This document shows positions 18,158 through 18,300 of a stretch of 18,300 bases of DNA, in pieces; positions within the stretch are counted from its first letter, which is position 1, and each line of letters starts with the position of its first letter. This stretch comes from an uncultured Streptococcus sp. (GTDB lineage Bacteria; Bacillota; Bacilli; Lactobacillales; Streptococcaceae), in contig CAJPSM010000019.1 in NCBI GenBank assembly GCA_905373305.1, positions 1-18,300 of the forward strand, read 5' to 3'. Below the pieces are notes generated by a model, which saw nothing but the letters and a program-made list of their open reading frames with translations, did not search any database and had not been told where the DNA came from. A program made the translations under genes and the position numbers.

Positions 18158-18300
18158 CTTCAATGGTTTTATTTAATTGTTTCGCTTCTACAAACCGAGA
18201 TTTGAATATATGAGTATAAAGATCTTATATTTTAATAATGACTCTAATTAAACCAGTGGATTAAATGTCTAATATTTCTAAAATCTCTCCATTTTTATAT
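18158..18300. other. AT-rich right end without a clear gene
   Basis: No convincing ORF starts here. On the minus strand one frame is open from the edge (18299) to a TAA at 18263-18261 and ends ILEILDI, which could be the last codons of a protein encoded to the right. With 12 codons visible this cannot be judged. The rest, to 18158, has stops in all frames and no repeat that I recognise. Confidence 0.3.

Overview
The window is from a low-GC Firmicute. Every gene and the gene order match the division-and-wall (dcw) region of a mitis-group Streptococcus: gpmA, small membrane gene, ileS, divIVA, ylmH, ylmG, sepF, ylmE, ftsZ, ftsA, a TIGR02206/YwaF-like gene, a Nudix gene, murF, ddl, recR, pbp2b, and a divergent rpiR-type regulator. 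The proteins look very close to their S. pneumoniae counterparts as I remember them. The DivIVA tail, the FtsZ linker and several PBP2b residues differ from typical pneumococcus, so a commensal relative (S. mitis/S. oralis type) or a strain carrying such DNA is the best guess. The species cannot be settled without a search.

Layout: nearly everything reads on the minus strand. From right to left, pbp2b-recR form one unit ending at a terminator near 14150. ddl-murF-Nudix form a second unit with its own promoter. The YwaF-like gene follows with its own promoter and a strongly folded leader, and ends in a terminator that overlaps its stop codon. ftsA-ftsZ-ylmE-sepF-ylmG-ylmH-divIVA form a tight operon with 1-4 base overlaps or gaps of a few bases. 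A T-box leader, whose likely promoter lies in the divIVA 3' end, then controls ileS, which ends at a perfect 18-bp stem. A small membrane gene and the first 15 codons of gpmA complete the left end. On the right, rpiR reads on the plus strand, divergent from pbp2b, and converges on a possible 40-codon ORF with which it shares a terminator.

Function: MurF and Ddl make and attach D-Ala-D-Ala on the peptidoglycan precursor. PBP2b cross-links it during elongation. FtsZ, FtsA and SepF build the division ring, and DivIVA coordinates septal and peripheral growth. RecR (repair), IleRS (translation) and GpmA (glycolysis) are housekeeping genes. No mobile element, CRISPR array, prophage or rRNA/tRNA gene was seen.

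This is core chromosome, and I do not see a whole undescribed system. The points worth a second look are regulatory: a folded element between ddl and murF, a multi-hairpin leader before the YwaF-like gene, a start-stop codon pair before ftsA, an operator-like inverted repeat plus cre-like site at rpiR, and a CTAG that supplies stop codons to two convergent ORFs. In the proteins, the Nudix box is degenerate and PBP2b carries several substitutions associated with low-affinity alleles.
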